Counted from the stretch's first letter, positions 23,735-33,535 are shown. The stretch is 46,536 nucleotides of DNA from an uncultured Pseudomonadota bacterium (GCA_949286215.1 CASDYX010000003.1:1-46536); one strand, 5' to 3'. The notes: generated by a model from the sequence alone, not told the origin. Numbers and translations: made by a program.

Positions 23735-24817
23735 ATGAATAATACTAAAAAGATTGGTGTTTTAACCAGTGGTGGCGACTGTTCAGGTCTGAATGCGACC
23801 ATTCGCGCCGTAGTCAATGCGGCCACACAGAAGGGTTGGGAAGTTTACGGTATCATAAACGGCACTGACGGCTTAACCGAAACTCCTATTCAATATGAAA
23901 TTTTGACCGAACACAGTTTCTCAGATTCTCCATGGCCGAGATTAAGCGGCTCTTACCTTGGCTCCTTAAACAAAGGTGTTAAGATGGAATCTTTGGAAGA
24001 AATGTCTGCCAAATTTGGTCGTGGCGTTAAAGAATTAGGCTTAGATGCAATTGTTGTTATCGGTGGCGACGGCAGCATGAACATCTGCGGTAACTACTGC
24101 AAAGGTGCTGGCATCAAAATGGTTGGTATTCCTAAAACCATTGATAATGACACCCCGATTACCGAATTCTCAGTTGGTTTTAACTCTGCTGTTCAAGTCT
24201 GCATGGACGCTGTTGATAGCCTGAATTTAACTGCTCGTTCACACCACCGCGCTTTGATTCTGGAAGTTATGGGTCGTGACGCTGGTCACTTGGCAATGCA
24301 TGCTGCCCTGGCAGGTCAAGCTGACGTTTGTTTGGTTCCGGAGATTCCTTACAAAATCGATTCTATTATCGAAAAATTAAAACAAGTTAAGGCCTCTGGT
24401 CGCAATCATGCCGTAATCGTTGTTTCTGAAGGTATCAAAAACGAAAACGGCGAGCACATCGTTGGCGCTAAAAACTTGATTGGCGAAAAAGTTTATGGCG
24501 GTATTGGCGATTATCTGAGTGCAGAAATTAACAAACGCTACACCGAATTTCAAACCCGTGTTACTCGTTTAGGTCACGTTCAACGTGCCGGCGCACCGAC
24601 CGCTTTTGACCGCACTTTAGCCGCTGTATTTGGTGCTAAAGCCATCGAATTGTTGGATAAAGGTGAAACCAACCGCATGGTAATTTGGAAAGATGGTAAA
24701 GTATCTTCTGCCACAATAGAAGAAGTATTAAAAGAAGGTACCACTCTCTTAAATCCGCACAGTGATTATGTTAAAGCTGCTGTTGCTACCGGTATGTATG
24801 TTGGTGAAGTAAAATAA
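23735..24817 (+). CDS. pfkA: 6-phosphofructokinase
   Basis: About 360 residues from the ATG at 23735, with GGAG 7 bases upstream (an ATG at 23711 lies upstream of that site). It phosphorylates fructose 6-phosphate in glycolysis. Motifs: LTSGGDCSGLNATIR, the phosphodonor site G110-GDGS114, and PKTIDND from P133 with Lys134. A Gly in the first site usually means ATP; PPi-dependent enzymes have Asp there. Lys in the second is shared with PPi enzymes and with some ATP-dependent clades. ATP use is therefore likely, not certain. MGRDAGHLAMHAAL and HVQRAGAPTAFDR are conserved. Confidence 0.93.
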   Translation: MNNTKKIGVLTSGGDCSGLNATIRAVVNAATQKGWEVYGIINGTDGLTETPIQYEILTEHSFSDSPWPRLSGSYLGSLNKGVKMESLEEMSAKFGRGVKELGLDAIVVIGGDGSMNICGNYCKGAGIKMVGIPKTIDNDTPITEFSVGFNSAVQVCMDAVDSLNLTARSHHRALILEVMGRDAGHLAMHAALAGQADVCLVPEIPYKIDSIIEKLKQVKASGRNHAVIVVSEGIKNENGEHIVGAKNLIGEKVYGGIGDYLSAEINKRYTEFQTRVTRLGHVQRAGAPTAFDRTLAAVFGAKAIELLDKGETNRMVIWKDGKVSSATIEEVLKEGTTLLNPHSDYVKAAVATGMYVGEVK

Positions 24818-24833
24818 ACCATTAAACAACCAC

Positions 24834-24863
24834 AAAAATCCCCGCACAAGCGGGGATTTTTTT
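24834..24863. terminator. Bidirectional terminator between pfkA and galU
   Basis: AATCCCCGC and GCGGGGATT around loop ACAA with A and T runs on the two sides, serving both convergent genes. Confidence 0.92.
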
Positions 24864-24902
24864 ATAGCTATAACCCAGAAAATTACTCTAGGATATCTAT
24901 AC

Positions 24903-25793
24903 CTAAACCAACATGGTATGCAAAAGTTCTGAAGCATAAGCCCTCAAATCCGGATCTTGCATAAGGCTTAATTTTAGATTTGAGCGCTCTAGTTCTTTAG
25001 ATGTTCCGCAATCAAAACGTAAGGTATCACACAAAACACCTGTAAGTTTCATTCCACGTTGTGCAGCCAACTCCATAGCATCTGTCAGATTAATTTCACC
25101 GTTAGCCCCTTTTCTAACCTCAGGCAAAATTTTCATAATTTCGTTTGGTAAAATATATGGCCCCATACTGGCATAATTAGATGGAACATTTTCCAGAGCC
25201 GGTTTTTCAACCAAACCTTTTGCTCGTACCACACGACCATCACGAACGGCTCCAACCAAAGCCCCGTAACGTACCATTTCTTCTCTGGGGAATTCCATGA
25301 TATTTTCTACCATGCCGCCTTCTGTCTCATAGACATCAACCAATTGCTTAAGAATTCCGTCGCCATGCAAATTGACATACACATCATCAGGCCACATCAC
25401 AATAAAATCTCTGTCACCGACAATATCTTGCGCCATCAAAATAGCATGTCCGTTACCTTTGGGCTCTTTTTGTTCAGCAAAAGAAAACTTCATTCCTGCG
25501 GGAATAATATCTCTGACCTTTTGCAATAAATCTAATTTATTATGAGATGCTAAATGTTCCTCAAGCCAGGGATAAGGAGAAAAATAAGTCTCGAACAACT
25601 CTTTCGAAGACTGACTACTGTAAATAAAAACAATTTCTTTAATTCCGATTTCTGCACAAGCATTAACCGAATATTGAATAATCGGAATACCATGTAAAGT
25701 CAAAAAACCTTTATGTAAAGCCTTTGTTGCCGGCAAATTTCTGGTTGAAAGCCCCGCCACAGGCAGAATACAAACTTCTGGCTTTTTATTCAT
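24903..25793 (-). CDS. galU: UTP-glucose-1-phosphate uridylyltransferase-like protein
   Basis: A 296-residue nucleotidyltransferase of the GalU type, which makes UDP-glucose for envelope sugars. The order of blocks fits GalU: LPVAGLSTRNLPATKAL, a central FAEQKEPKGNGHAILMAQ, the metal-site PDDVYVN, and GEINLTDAMELAAQRG. The N-terminal loop is unusual: common GalU has AGLGTRFLPATKAIPKEMLP, whereas here Gly is Ser and KEMLP reads KGFLT. Family membership is clear, but substrate could differ. GGGAG lies before the ATG, and a promoter at 25833-25860 fits. Confidence 0.82.
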   Translation of the reverse strand: MNKKPEVCILPVAGLSTRNLPATKALHKGFLTLHGIPIIQYSVNACAEIGIKEIVFIYSSQSSKELFETYFSPYPWLEEHLASHNKLDLLQKVRDIIPAGMKFSFAEQKEPKGNGHAILMAQDIVGDRDFIVMWPDDVYVNLHGDGILKQLVDVYETEGGMVENIMEFPREEMVRYGALVGAVRDGRVVRAKGLVEKPALENVPSNYASMGPYILPNEIMKILPEVRKGANGEINLTDAMELAAQRGMKLTGVLCDTLRFDCGTSKELERSNLKLSLMQDPDLRAYASELLHTMLV

Positions 25794-25832
25794 GATAACT
25801 CTCCCGAAAACAGCATATAACCATATACTTAA

Positions 25833-25860
25833 ATTGTATCATAAAAAAAAGATTCGACAA
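25833..25860 (-). promoter_or_regulatory. Putative sigma70 promoter for galU
   Basis: On the minus strand TTGTCG (25860-25855), a 16-bp spacer and TACAAT (25838-25833), 40 bp before the galU start. Confidence 0.55.
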
Positions 25861-25893
25861 GAAGAGTATATCAAAATTTAACAACTGTTAGTG

Positions 25894-28800
25894 TTATTGC
25901 TGCTTAACGATTACTCCACTTGCTTTAGAGATAGTTCCTGTTGTTTTTTTTATCAACCCCAAAGTTTCCTCATTCTTTTCTGGCGTTTTGTTTTTTATCT
26001 CTTTCGGGGCTTTTGCTGGTTTTGCAACCACTTCTGCGTCCTTAGAGAAATCAAGAACTCTAACGGGTTGTTCATTCAACACCTTTTCAGATTTTTCAAT
26101 ATCTTCAATATCACGAACAATCGTTTTATTTTTACCTGCCGAATTAGAAATCTTACCAATATTTTCTTGAACTTTTTTGGCCTGTTCGGCAGCCTTTACA
26201 CGAGCTTTGTAAGCTGTTTCTTCCAAACTTACAGACTCTGATGCATATTCCAGCAAACGCTTAATATTCTCCTCTAAAATATTGAGCTCTTTTTCTATCT
26301 TTTCCAAAGTTGCTTTTTCATCATCTAAAAAGCTTTTTAACTTTTCGGCATCTTTATCATCTTGTTTGGTTAAGTATTCTTTTCCTATTTTCGAATTAGC
26401 CTCATCAATAAATAACAAATTATTTTCAATATCTTGTTTCAACTGATTAACAAGCTTATCCGTATCCAAATTATACTCAGTTTTTATTTTTGCCAAACGT
26501 TGAGGGAATTCAGCAAAAGCATCTCTGTAAGCATTGGATTTTTCTTTTGAGAGATTATAAGTATCTCTAATCTTGTTATAAGCATCATTAATCTGAAACT
26601 TCAAATCATCGACATAGATTTGAACAATTTGCTTTTTCAAACTACCAACTTCCGTATCATAAATATCATTTCTCTTTGATAAGGCTTGAGGCAATGTTTC
26701 ATCAAACTCTTGAGTTAATCCGAGAGTAAAGATTTCATCAATACCGCTTGAAGTTTTATCTATTTCCCCTTTCAAGGTCTGGTATTGATTTTTTGCCTGT
26801 TCACTGACAGCCGCAGGGCTCAACTTATCAAATTCAGCCACAACCTCCAAATCCAAAATATTTTTAATTCCTTTGGCTCGCTGTTGTTGCAGTTCCATCA
26901 ATTCTTTCAAATGATCGATTCGAGCTTGCTCCGCCGCTTTTTTATCTGCCTCAACCTTAGCCCATTTTGCATCATACGTATCCGTAATTGGTTTAACATC
27001 AACTTTCAATTCCGGATTAGCCATATTACCGCTCAATCCAAAACTAAATTGAGGAATTTTTGTTAATTCAGGTAAAGAGACCTTAAAATCAGCTGACATA
27101 TCCCAAGTTTCCAAATTGCTTTCATCAGACATATCAATGCTTACATTAGGAGCTTCAAATTTTGCTCCGTCTAATACGACTTTTCCCTGATTAAAATTCA
27201 TACTTGTCTGAAAACGATCAAATACCGTTTCACCTGTTTGCAAATTATTTGTTGCCAAATTAACCAATCCTTCAGAACGATCTCTGGTTTTCAAATCTTC
27301 TTGAATTTTTGCCAAATTCCATCCTTTTATCACCGGACGTTGTACTGAAAGATTAACAATTCCCTTAGTCCCCATAAACATCTCTTCCAATGAAGATGCC
27401 GGCATTACAAGCCCTCCGTCCAAATTCATTCGACCTGATGTCAAACCATACTTCTCACCTCTCCAGTAAGTATCAATATTTTGGTCTGCAATTTTAAAAT
27501 TCAGGTTAAGTTCAGGCTTTTGAGCCAAAACAAGACTTGCATTACCTTCAACTTTTCCATCATTAAGCAGGGCACTAAAATTACTAATATCCAACTTATC
27601 ATCTTTCAGGTTGACTGAAAATTGAGCATTCTTGAAAGTATATTTATCATGAATCAAATCATCGATTGCAAACTTACCCGACAGATTAAATGTCTTGTAA
27701 AAATCATAATTCAATCTGGTCTTATCAAACGTTGGTTTGCTCAAGAATTGAACTTGTTTATCACTATCCGAGCGCATTGCCATAACAGGACTATCTTTTT
27801 TAGAATTATTTCCGGCATTATAGAAAAACCGACTTGGCTCAAAACGAGAAATCTTTAAATCCGTCACAATATTTGGCTTATCGCTGTTTTTATCCACCCA
27901 AATCATACCTTTAATATTATTGGCGCCAATAAAGGCATCAGTATCACTTAGTTTAAAGATACCGCCATTTTTAGCCAACTTAGCATTCAAACTAAAGAGC
28001 CCCAAGGCATAACTTTTAGGTTGATAATTAAAATTAAGCGCATTTACAAATTTCACAAAATCGGGCGCCTTAAATTGAATATTACCATCTAAGAAAGCCC
28101 CCTTATCATTTTGGCTGACCTGTCCGGTATAAGTTACATCCCAGTTACCCAATTTTGAAACCGTCTTCATTGCGGCACGCTCAAAACTTCCCGTTACAAT
28201 ACCCTGAGAAGTAAAGTTTTGCAGTTCTTTCAAATTGACATCCGGTTTGGGCAAATCAAACTTCGTCAAAAATGCTTCAAAGTTTTGTGTGCTGACGTCA
28301 TACTTCAAATTTTCGACTTTAGGAGCTTTACCAAAACCAGAAACTTCTCCCTCAAAAGAAAGTTTGGCATTTCCGACATTACCGATTGTCAATTGATTAA
28401 TTTTCATCACACCTTGCGAGAGCTTGAAATTAAACATTGTGTTTTCAAAAGGAACATTTTCATAAATTCCCAAATCCAAACCACCTCTAAAATCGACATC
28501 CCAATTATTTAAGTCTGCTAACTTCGAAAAACGATATGTCATCTTCTCTTTAGCGGACTTTTCAAGATACTCTTCAGGCAAACCTTTAATATAATTATCA
28601 AAATTAATACTATCGGAATTAAGAGCCATATAAACCTGCGGACGCTCCCCGCGAATAATTCCCACCTCACCGGATACAACGGTTTTATCAAGTGTCAGCT
28701 CCAAAGGAGAAATTTTAATATTTTTCAAATTTCCGGCCACACTGGTTTTTACTTCAGCCCTACGATAAGTAGAAGGAGCCACGGGTTGAATATCATACCC

Positions 28801-30129
28801 CAACCATGAGGCAAATTTTTGCAAATCATTAGCTGAAAGCTCTGTCTTCAAGTTGTATGTGAGCTTTTCTTCAGATGAAAAGACATCACCGCTCAACTTA
28901 AATTTTGTTTCACCGGGCAAAACCCCGCTCAACTCGCGAATATCAAAACTATTATCAACAAAATCGGCACTCAAAACAAAATCTTTGATATTTTGTCCGT
29001 TATAAGTGGTTTTAATTGATTTCAAATCAGCCAAGACATCAAAATCAAACATTGGCTGATACAAGCTCTCTTCTTGACTTTGGTTTTTCAACTCTTTTTT
29101 CAGTAAAGCGACCCAAGGTGTCAAATCCAAATCTGTCATATTAAATGCGGTTTCGATTTCTCGGCGTTCGACAGGTCGATTCTCATCAATAATAAATTCG
29201 TCTTCAAACAACGGAATTAAAATATTTCCAGCGCCAGCAGACTGCCCAAACTTCACCACAATATTAGACATACTGATACGAGCCTTATTGGTATCAAGCT
29301 CTAAAGACAAAGCCAAAGGATAATCCAAATTTTCATCTAACACTTGATTTGGCAGAGTTGAATCAAAAAATTCTTTAAACTTTTGAGATTCGATAATTAA
29401 ATTACCATTCACGGCACTATTTTTAAGCAAGACCGTACCATCAAACCGCAAATAAGATTGCGATGCCGGCTGATTCAATACAAAATTCACCGAAGTAGCA
29501 AAACTCTCAGAAAATTGCCCTAAAGAAATAGCAAACCCTTCAGGATTTTTACCCTTAACATAGCTCCCTTCAATACGATACGGACCAAACACACTCTCGG
29601 CAATCACCTCTCCGTTCAAATTATCCAAATGTGTATCAATACCATGCTTAGTATCCGTAAAATTGACTTTTGCTTTTTCTATCAATACGCTGTCTAAAGA
29701 AATTTTAATATCTTCCAAACTTTGTTTTTGAGTTTCAGTTAAAGGAGTTTGCCAGTTAAGTTTTCCATCAGCCTCAACATTGAACCACATTTCCGGTTCA
29801 ATCAAAGACATCATAACCACTTCAAAATCGCCGCTCAACAACGGGCGCAAAGACAAATTTGCCTCCAAACTTTTAATAGTTGCTAAAGGCTTGTCTTTAA
29901 CAGTTTGATTTTGATTAAACACTTTAATATCTGTAGCCGTCAGTTTCGGAGAGGGCAATAGTTTAAAACTGACCGGACCGGCAAAAACAACCTTTTTTCC
30001 GGTAATATCGTTAAATTGTTCAGCTATTTTATCTTTATGCTGATTCCAGTCGATTGTAGAAATATATACAGATACTCCGCCCAAGGCTACAATAATGACG
30101 GCTCCAAGAATCAACCAAATTTTCTTCAC
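25894..30129 (-). CDS. Giant AsmA-family protein with C-terminal coiled-coil tail
   Basis: A 1411-residue protein. The N-terminal AsmA domain is clear: one membrane helix (residues about 4-24), IDWNQHKDKIAEQFNDITGK, KVVFAGPVSFKLLPSPKLTA and LSLRPLLSGDFEV. A very long beta-rich region follows, as in the AsmA/YhdP/TamB group that forms hydrophobic grooves bridging the envelope for lipid transport. A second AsmA-type block (GRMNLDGGLVMPASSLEEMF, then WNLAKIQEDLKTR) lies around residues 890-960. From about residue 1045 to the end the protein switches to charged helical coiled coil with a Lys/Pro-rich tail, which is not usual for the family (enteric AsmA has 617 residues). It has a GTG start with GAGGGGAA upstream. 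It is a single gene, divergent from cdd. Confidence 0.85.
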   Translation of the reverse strand: MKKIWLILGAVIIVALGGVSVYISTIDWNQHKDKIAEQFNDITGKKVVFAGPVSFKLLPSPKLTATDIKVFNQNQTVKDKPLATIKSLEANLSLRPLLSGDFEVVMMSLIEPEMWFNVEADGKLNWQTPLTETQKQSLEDIKISLDSVLIEKAKVNFTDTKHGIDTHLDNLNGEVIAESVFGPYRIEGSYVKGKNPEGFAISLGQFSESFATSVNFVLNQPASQSYLRFDGTVLLKNSAVNGNLIIESQKFKEFFDSTLPNQVLDENLDYPLALSLELDTNKARISMSNIVVKFGQSAGAGNILIPLFEDEFIIDENRPVERREIETAFNMTDLDLTPWVALLKKELKNQSQEESLYQPMFDFDVLADLKSIKTTYNGQNIKDFVLSADFVDNSFDIRELSGVLPGETKFKLSGDVFSSEEKLTYNLKTELSANDLQKFASWLGYDIQPVAPSTYRRAEVKTSVAGNLKNIKISPLELTLDKTVVSGEVGIIRGERPQVYMALNSDSINFDNYIKGLPEEYLEKSAKEKMTYRFSKLADLNNWDVDFRGGLDLGIYENVPFENTMFNFKLSQGVMKINQLTIGNVGNAKLSFEGEVSGFGKAPKVENLKYDVSTQNFEAFLTKFDLPKPDVNLKELQNFTSQGIVTGSFERAAMKTVSKLGNWDVTYTGQVSQNDKGAFLDGNIQFKAPDFVKFVNALNFNYQPKSYALGLFSLNAKLAKNGGIFKLSDTDAFIGANNIKGMIWVDKNSDKPNIVTDLKISRFEPSRFFYNAGNNSKKDSPVMAMRSDSDKQVQFLSKPTFDKTRLNYDFYKTFNLSGKFAIDDLIHDKYTFKNAQFSVNLKDDKLDISNFSALLNDGKVEGNASLVLAQKPELNLNFKIADQNIDTYWRGEKYGLTSGRMNLDGGLVMPASSLEEMFMGTKGIVNLSVQRPVIKGWNLAKIQEDLKTRDRSEGLVNLATNNLQTGETVFDRFQTSMNFNQGKVVLDGAKFEAPNVSIDMSDESNLETWDMSADFKVSLPELTKIPQFSFGLSGNMANPELKVDVKPITDTYDAKWAKVEADKKAAEQARIDHLKELMELQQQRAKGIKNILDLEVVAEFDKLSPAAVSEQAKNQYQTLKGEIDKTSSGIDEIFTLGLTQEFDETLPQALSKRNDIYDTEVGSLKKQIVQIYVDDLKFQINDAYNKIRDTYNLSKEKSNAYRDAFAEFPQRLAKIKTEYNLDTDKLVNQLKQDIENNLLFIDEANSKIGKEYLTKQDDKDAEKLKSFLDDEKATLEKIEKELNILEENIKRLLEYASESVSLEETAYKARVKAAEQAKKVQENIGKISNSAGKNKTIVRDIEDIEKSEKVLNEQPVRVLDFSKDAEVVAKPAKAPKEIKNKTPEKNEETLGLIKKTTGTISKASGVIVKQQ

Positions 30130-30169
30130 GTTTATTCCCCTCGAAAAATGTGAACAGATAAAATAATCT

Positions 30170-30199
30170 TTGCTAAATTTTTATAATATTTGCTATTAT
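30170..30199 (+). promoter_or_regulatory. Putative sigma70 promoter for the cdd-punA-deoC-deoA operon
   Basis: TTGCTA at 30170-30175, an 18-bp spacer and TATTAT at 30194-30199, 43 bp before cdd. No operator palindrome for a DeoR/CytR-type repressor was recognised. Confidence 0.5.
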
Positions 30200-30242
30200 A
30201 CGCACATAATCATTAATAAAACTTTTAAGGATTGATTGCAAG

Positions 30243-30644
30243 ATGGAAGCGCTCAAAGATTTATACCACCAAGCACGAGAAACCAGAGAACGCGCCTACG
30301 CCCCATATTCCGGGTTCAAAGTCGGCGCCGCAATTTTAAGCTCAAGCGGAAAAATTTACGCCGGTTGCAATGTCGAAAACATCTCCTATCCCTGTGGCAC
30401 CTGTGCCGAAGCCGGAGCCATTGCCGCCATGCTTGCCGGAGGAGACACAAAAATACAAGAAATTTTGGTCATTGCCGATAGCTCCCCGCTCATTTTGCCT
30501 TGCGGTGCCTGTCTACAAAGAATAGCTGAATTTGCCACACCTGACACGCTCATCCATTTAGCAGATATGGAAGGCGTAAAACAAACTCTTCCATTATCAA
30601 AAATTTTCCCAGCCACTTTCACAGCCAAGGAGCTTTTGAAATGA
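30243..30644 (+). CDS. cdd: Cytidine deaminase
   Basis: A 133-residue homotetrameric-type enzyme deaminating cytidine and deoxycytidine to uridine forms. The substrate loop APYSGFKVGAA is intact; zinc ligands are C54, C87 and C90 with the proton-shuttling Glu56, in TCAEAGAI and PCGACLQ. It is the first gene of the nucleoside operon. Its stop overlaps the ATG of punA. Confidence 0.96.
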   Translation: MEALKDLYHQARETRERAYAPYSGFKVGAAILSSSGKIYAGCNVENISYPCGTCAEAGAIAAMLAGGDTKIQEILVIADSSPLILPCGACLQRIAEFATPDTLIHLADMEGVKQTLPLSKIFPATFTAKELLK

Positions 30645-31456
30645 TGCATCAAATAGCCGCTCAAATTCGCACACGCATAGGCAACTTCCATCCGCAAATA
30701 GCTCTGATTTTAGGCTCAGGCTTAGGCTCACTTGCAGATTCGATTCAAGATGCCGTCTCAATTAATTACACCGACATTAACGGCTTTCCACGCAGCACCG
30801 TCCAAGGTCACGGCGGCCGTCTTATTGTCGGACGTCTTGCCGGACAAGAAGTTTTGTGCATGCAAGGCCGCTTTCACTTATATGAAGGCTACTCCCCCCA
30901 ACTCATTAATACCATTATTAAAGCCTTTCAGCTGTTGGGAATAAAAAGTTTAATTGTCACCAACGCCGCCGGCTCTTTAAGAAAAAAAATCGCTCCCGGA
31001 GATTTGATGCTAATCACCGATCACATCAACTTAAGCGGCACCAATCCATTAATAGGTCCCAATGATGAGCGTTTTGGTCCTCGTTTTCCGGGAATGGCCG
31101 ATGCCTACACGCTTGAATATCAAAAAAAGGCTTTGTCTCTTGCCAAATCCCTAAAAATCAAACTCAAACAAGGTGTTTATTTGTGGACATTAGGTCCCAC
31201 CTTTGAAACCAAAGCCGAGATTAAAATGTTTCAAACATTAGGTGCCGACGCTGTTGGAATGTCCACCGTTCCTGAAGTAATATGCGCCGTGCATTCGGGA
31301 ATGAAAGTATTGGGTGTTTCTGTCATCACCAATTACGGAACCGGTCTGCAAAAAATCTCACCCAGCCATGAAGAAACACTGGCCGAAGGAGAAAAAGCCG
31401 CCCAAAATTTAAGCCGCCTAATAACTACCTTCATCAAGGAGATGAATAATGGATGA
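30641..31456 (+). CDS. punA: Purine nucleoside phosphorylase, PNP class II (trimeric type)
   Basis: A 271-residue enzyme that phosphorolyses purine nucleosides to base and (deoxy)ribose 1-phosphate. Motifs: LILGSGLGSLAD at the phosphate site, GHGGRLIVGRLAG, MQGRFHLYEGYS, VTNAAGSLRKKIAPGDLM, GPTFETKAEI and GADAVGMSTVPEVI. The ITN-Y-G-TGL segment is closer to the xanthosine phosphorylase (XapA)-like branch than to the human enzyme, so substrate range may include xanthosine. The start overlaps the cdd stop by 4 bases, with AAGGAG upstream. Confidence 0.92.
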   Translation: MMHQIAAQIRTRIGNFHPQIALILGSGLGSLADSIQDAVSINYTDINGFPRSTVQGHGGRLIVGRLAGQEVLCMQGRFHLYEGYSPQLINTIIKAFQLLGIKSLIVTNAAGSLRKKIAPGDLMLITDHINLSGTNPLIGPNDERFGPRFPGMADAYTLEYQKKALSLAKSLKIKLKQGVYLWTLGPTFETKAEIKMFQTLGADAVGMSTVPEVICAVHSGMKVLGVSVITNYGTGLQKISPSHEETLAEGEKAAQNLSRLITTFIKEMNNG

Positions 31457-32183
31457 TGTTACCGCTGCCAAAATTTTAATCAGTTGTCTGGATTTAACCT
31501 CTCTTGGCGACCATGACAGCGAATATCAAGTAGAGACCCTCTGTGAAAAAGCAGATACCCCTTACGGAGCCGTAGCTGCCGTTTGTATTTGGCCTAAGTT
31601 TATTTCTTTAGCCAAACAAAAGCTCAAAGATTCCCCTGTCAAAATTGCCACTGTGGTTAACTTTCCACAAGGCTCATCTGATTTCAAAAAACTTAAAAAC
31701 GAAATCACTCAAGCCCTAAAAAACGGAGCAGATGAAATAGACGCTGTTTTTCCCTATAATGATTTTTTACAAGGCAATCTTAAAAACTGCGACGAATTTC
31801 TCAAAATCACGACAGACTTATGTGGGGAACACACCTCTAAAATCATTTTAGAAACGGGCGCTCTCAAAACCGCCTCAAAAATTTCACAAGCAACTGAGCT
31901 TTGCCTTGAACACGGCGTTGGCTTCATCAAAACCTCCACCGGTAAAACTGAAATTTCAGCCACTCCTGAGGCTGCCAATGCTATTTTAGAAACGATAGCC
32001 ACCTCTCGCCGCAAAGCCGGTTTTAAAGCCAGTGGCGGCATCAAAACCATAGAAGATGCAAAAAAATATCTGGTTTTAACCCAAACCATTTTAGGCAATC
32101 CGTGGATTAATCCCGAAAGATTTCGCATTGGCGCCAGCTCTTTACTGGATAATTTAATTCAAACCATCAAACAAGGATACTAA
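31449..32183 (+). CDS. deoC: Deoxyribose-phosphate aldolase
   Basis: A 244-residue class I aldolase that splits 2-deoxyribose 5-phosphate into acetaldehyde and glyceraldehyde 3-phosphate. The Schiff-base Lys is in GVGFIKTSTGK; a second Lys and the phosphate site are in GFKASGGIKTIEDA. EIDAVFPYNDFLQG is the conserved barrel strand with Asp. It overlaps punA by 8 bases, with AAGGAG in the punA end. Confidence 0.95.
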   Translation: MDDVTAAKILISCLDLTSLGDHDSEYQVETLCEKADTPYGAVAAVCIWPKFISLAKQKLKDSPVKIATVVNFPQGSSDFKKLKNEITQALKNGADEIDAVFPYNDFLQGNLKNCDEFLKITTDLCGEHTSKIILETGALKTASKISQATELCLEHGVGFIKTSTGKTEISATPEAANAILETIATSRRKAGFKASGGIKTIEDAKKYLVLTQTILGNPWINPERFRIGASSLLDNLIQTIKQGY

Positions 32184-32184
32184 C

Positions 32185-33495
32185 ATGCTCCCACAAGAAA
32201 TCATCCGCCAAAAACGCGATGGCAAAAAGCTCTCTCAATCTGAAATTTCCGAATTCATCAAAGGTATAACCGACGGCTCGGTTATGGATGCCCAAACTGC
32301 AACTCTCACCATGGCCATATTTTTAAAAGGCATGGATGCAGAAGAAACCGCAGCTCTCACACTTGCCATGAGAGATTCGGGAGATGTTATGCAATGGCAT
32401 GGGTTTAATAAACCAATTGTAGATAAGCATTCTTCAGGTGGTGTCGGCGATAAGGTCAGCCTAATGTTAGCCCCTTTACTTGCTTGTTGTGATGTTTATG
32501 TCCCGATGATTTCCGGTCGTGGCTTGGGTCACACCGGTGGCACATTAGATAAATTTGATTCTATTCCGGGCTACCAAACTTCTCCCTCAAATGAAAAATT
32601 TCGCCAAACCGTCAAAGAAGTAGGCTGTGCCATCATCGGCCAAACCAGCAATCTGGCACCGGCAGATAAAAAAATCTATGCCATCCGCGATGTTTGCGGC
32701 ACGGTTGAATCTGTTGAACTGATAACCGCTTCGATTCTCTCCAAAAAATTAGCCGCCGGATTAGAATATCTGGTAATGGACTTAAAATGCGGCAACGGCG
32801 CTTTTATGAGTAATCTTGAAGATGCGAGAAAATTAGCCCGCTCAATCGTTTTGGTTGCCAATACCTCCGGCACCAAGACCTCTGCACTTCTAACCGATAT
32901 GAATCAAGTTTTGGGTCACACGGTCGGTAATGCCCTGGAAGTTAAAGAAGCTGTTGAATTTTTACAAAACAAAAATCCTGACCCGAGATTAGCAGAAATC
33001 ACTTTAGCACTTTGTGCCGAATTATTGGTCAATGCCAAACAGGCTCAAGACATTTCCTCCGCCCGAACCAAACTTGAAAAAGCATGGCTTTCCGGCGCTG
33101 CACTTGAAAAATTTGCCCAAATGGTATCTTCTCTCGGTGGTCCCAAAGACTTCTGCGACAAATACGATTCTTATCTGCCACAAGCCGCCATCATCAAACC
33201 GGTATTTGCCCAAACTACCGGCTATGTTGCTTCAATGCATACCCGTGATATTGGCCTGAGCTTAATCAAACTCAAAGGCGGACGTACCCGTAGCGACCAA
33301 AAGCTAGACTTTGCAACCGGCTTTAGCAATTTCTGCCAAATTGGTGATAAAATAGAAAAAGACACACCTCTGGCTTATATTCATGCTCAAACCCAAGCCG
33401 AGTGGGAGCAAGCTGCCGCAGACATCCTCCAAGCAATTCAAATAGAAGCGAGCAAACCTCACCACACACCAGAAATCATAGAAAGAATTTCATAA
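32185..33495 (+). CDS. deoA: Thymidine phosphorylase
   Basis: A 436-residue enzyme phosphorolysing thymidine and deoxyuridine to base and deoxyribose 1-phosphate. Motifs: VDKHSSGGVGDKVSLMLAPL, SGRGLGHTGGTLDKFDSIPG (the family signature), DLKCGNGAFM and a C-terminal GGRTRSD domain. It starts 2 bases after the deoC stop, with AAGGAT upstream, and closes the operon at a terminator. Confidence 0.96.
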   Translation: MLPQEIIRQKRDGKKLSQSEISEFIKGITDGSVMDAQTATLTMAIFLKGMDAEETAALTLAMRDSGDVMQWHGFNKPIVDKHSSGGVGDKVSLMLAPLLACCDVYVPMISGRGLGHTGGTLDKFDSIPGYQTSPSNEKFRQTVKEVGCAIIGQTSNLAPADKKIYAIRDVCGTVESVELITASILSKKLAAGLEYLVMDLKCGNGAFMSNLEDARKLARSIVLVANTSGTKTSALLTDMNQVLGHTVGNALEVKEAVEFLQNKNPDPRLAEITLALCAELLVNAKQAQDISSARTKLEKAWLSGAALEKFAQMVSSLGGPKDFCDKYDSYLPQAAIIKPVFAQTTGYVASMHTRDIGLSLIKLKGGRTRSDQKLDFATGFSNFCQIGDKIEKDTPLAYIHAQTQAEWEQAAADILQAIQIEASKPHHTPEIIERIS

Positions 33496-33506
33496 TTTAC
33501 ATCTCG

Positions 33507-33535
33507 AAAGTCCGGCAACAACCGGACTTTTTATT
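33507..33535 (+). terminator. Terminator after deoA
   Basis: AAAGTCCGG and CCGGACTTT around loop CAACAA, followed by TTATT. Confidence 0.88.
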
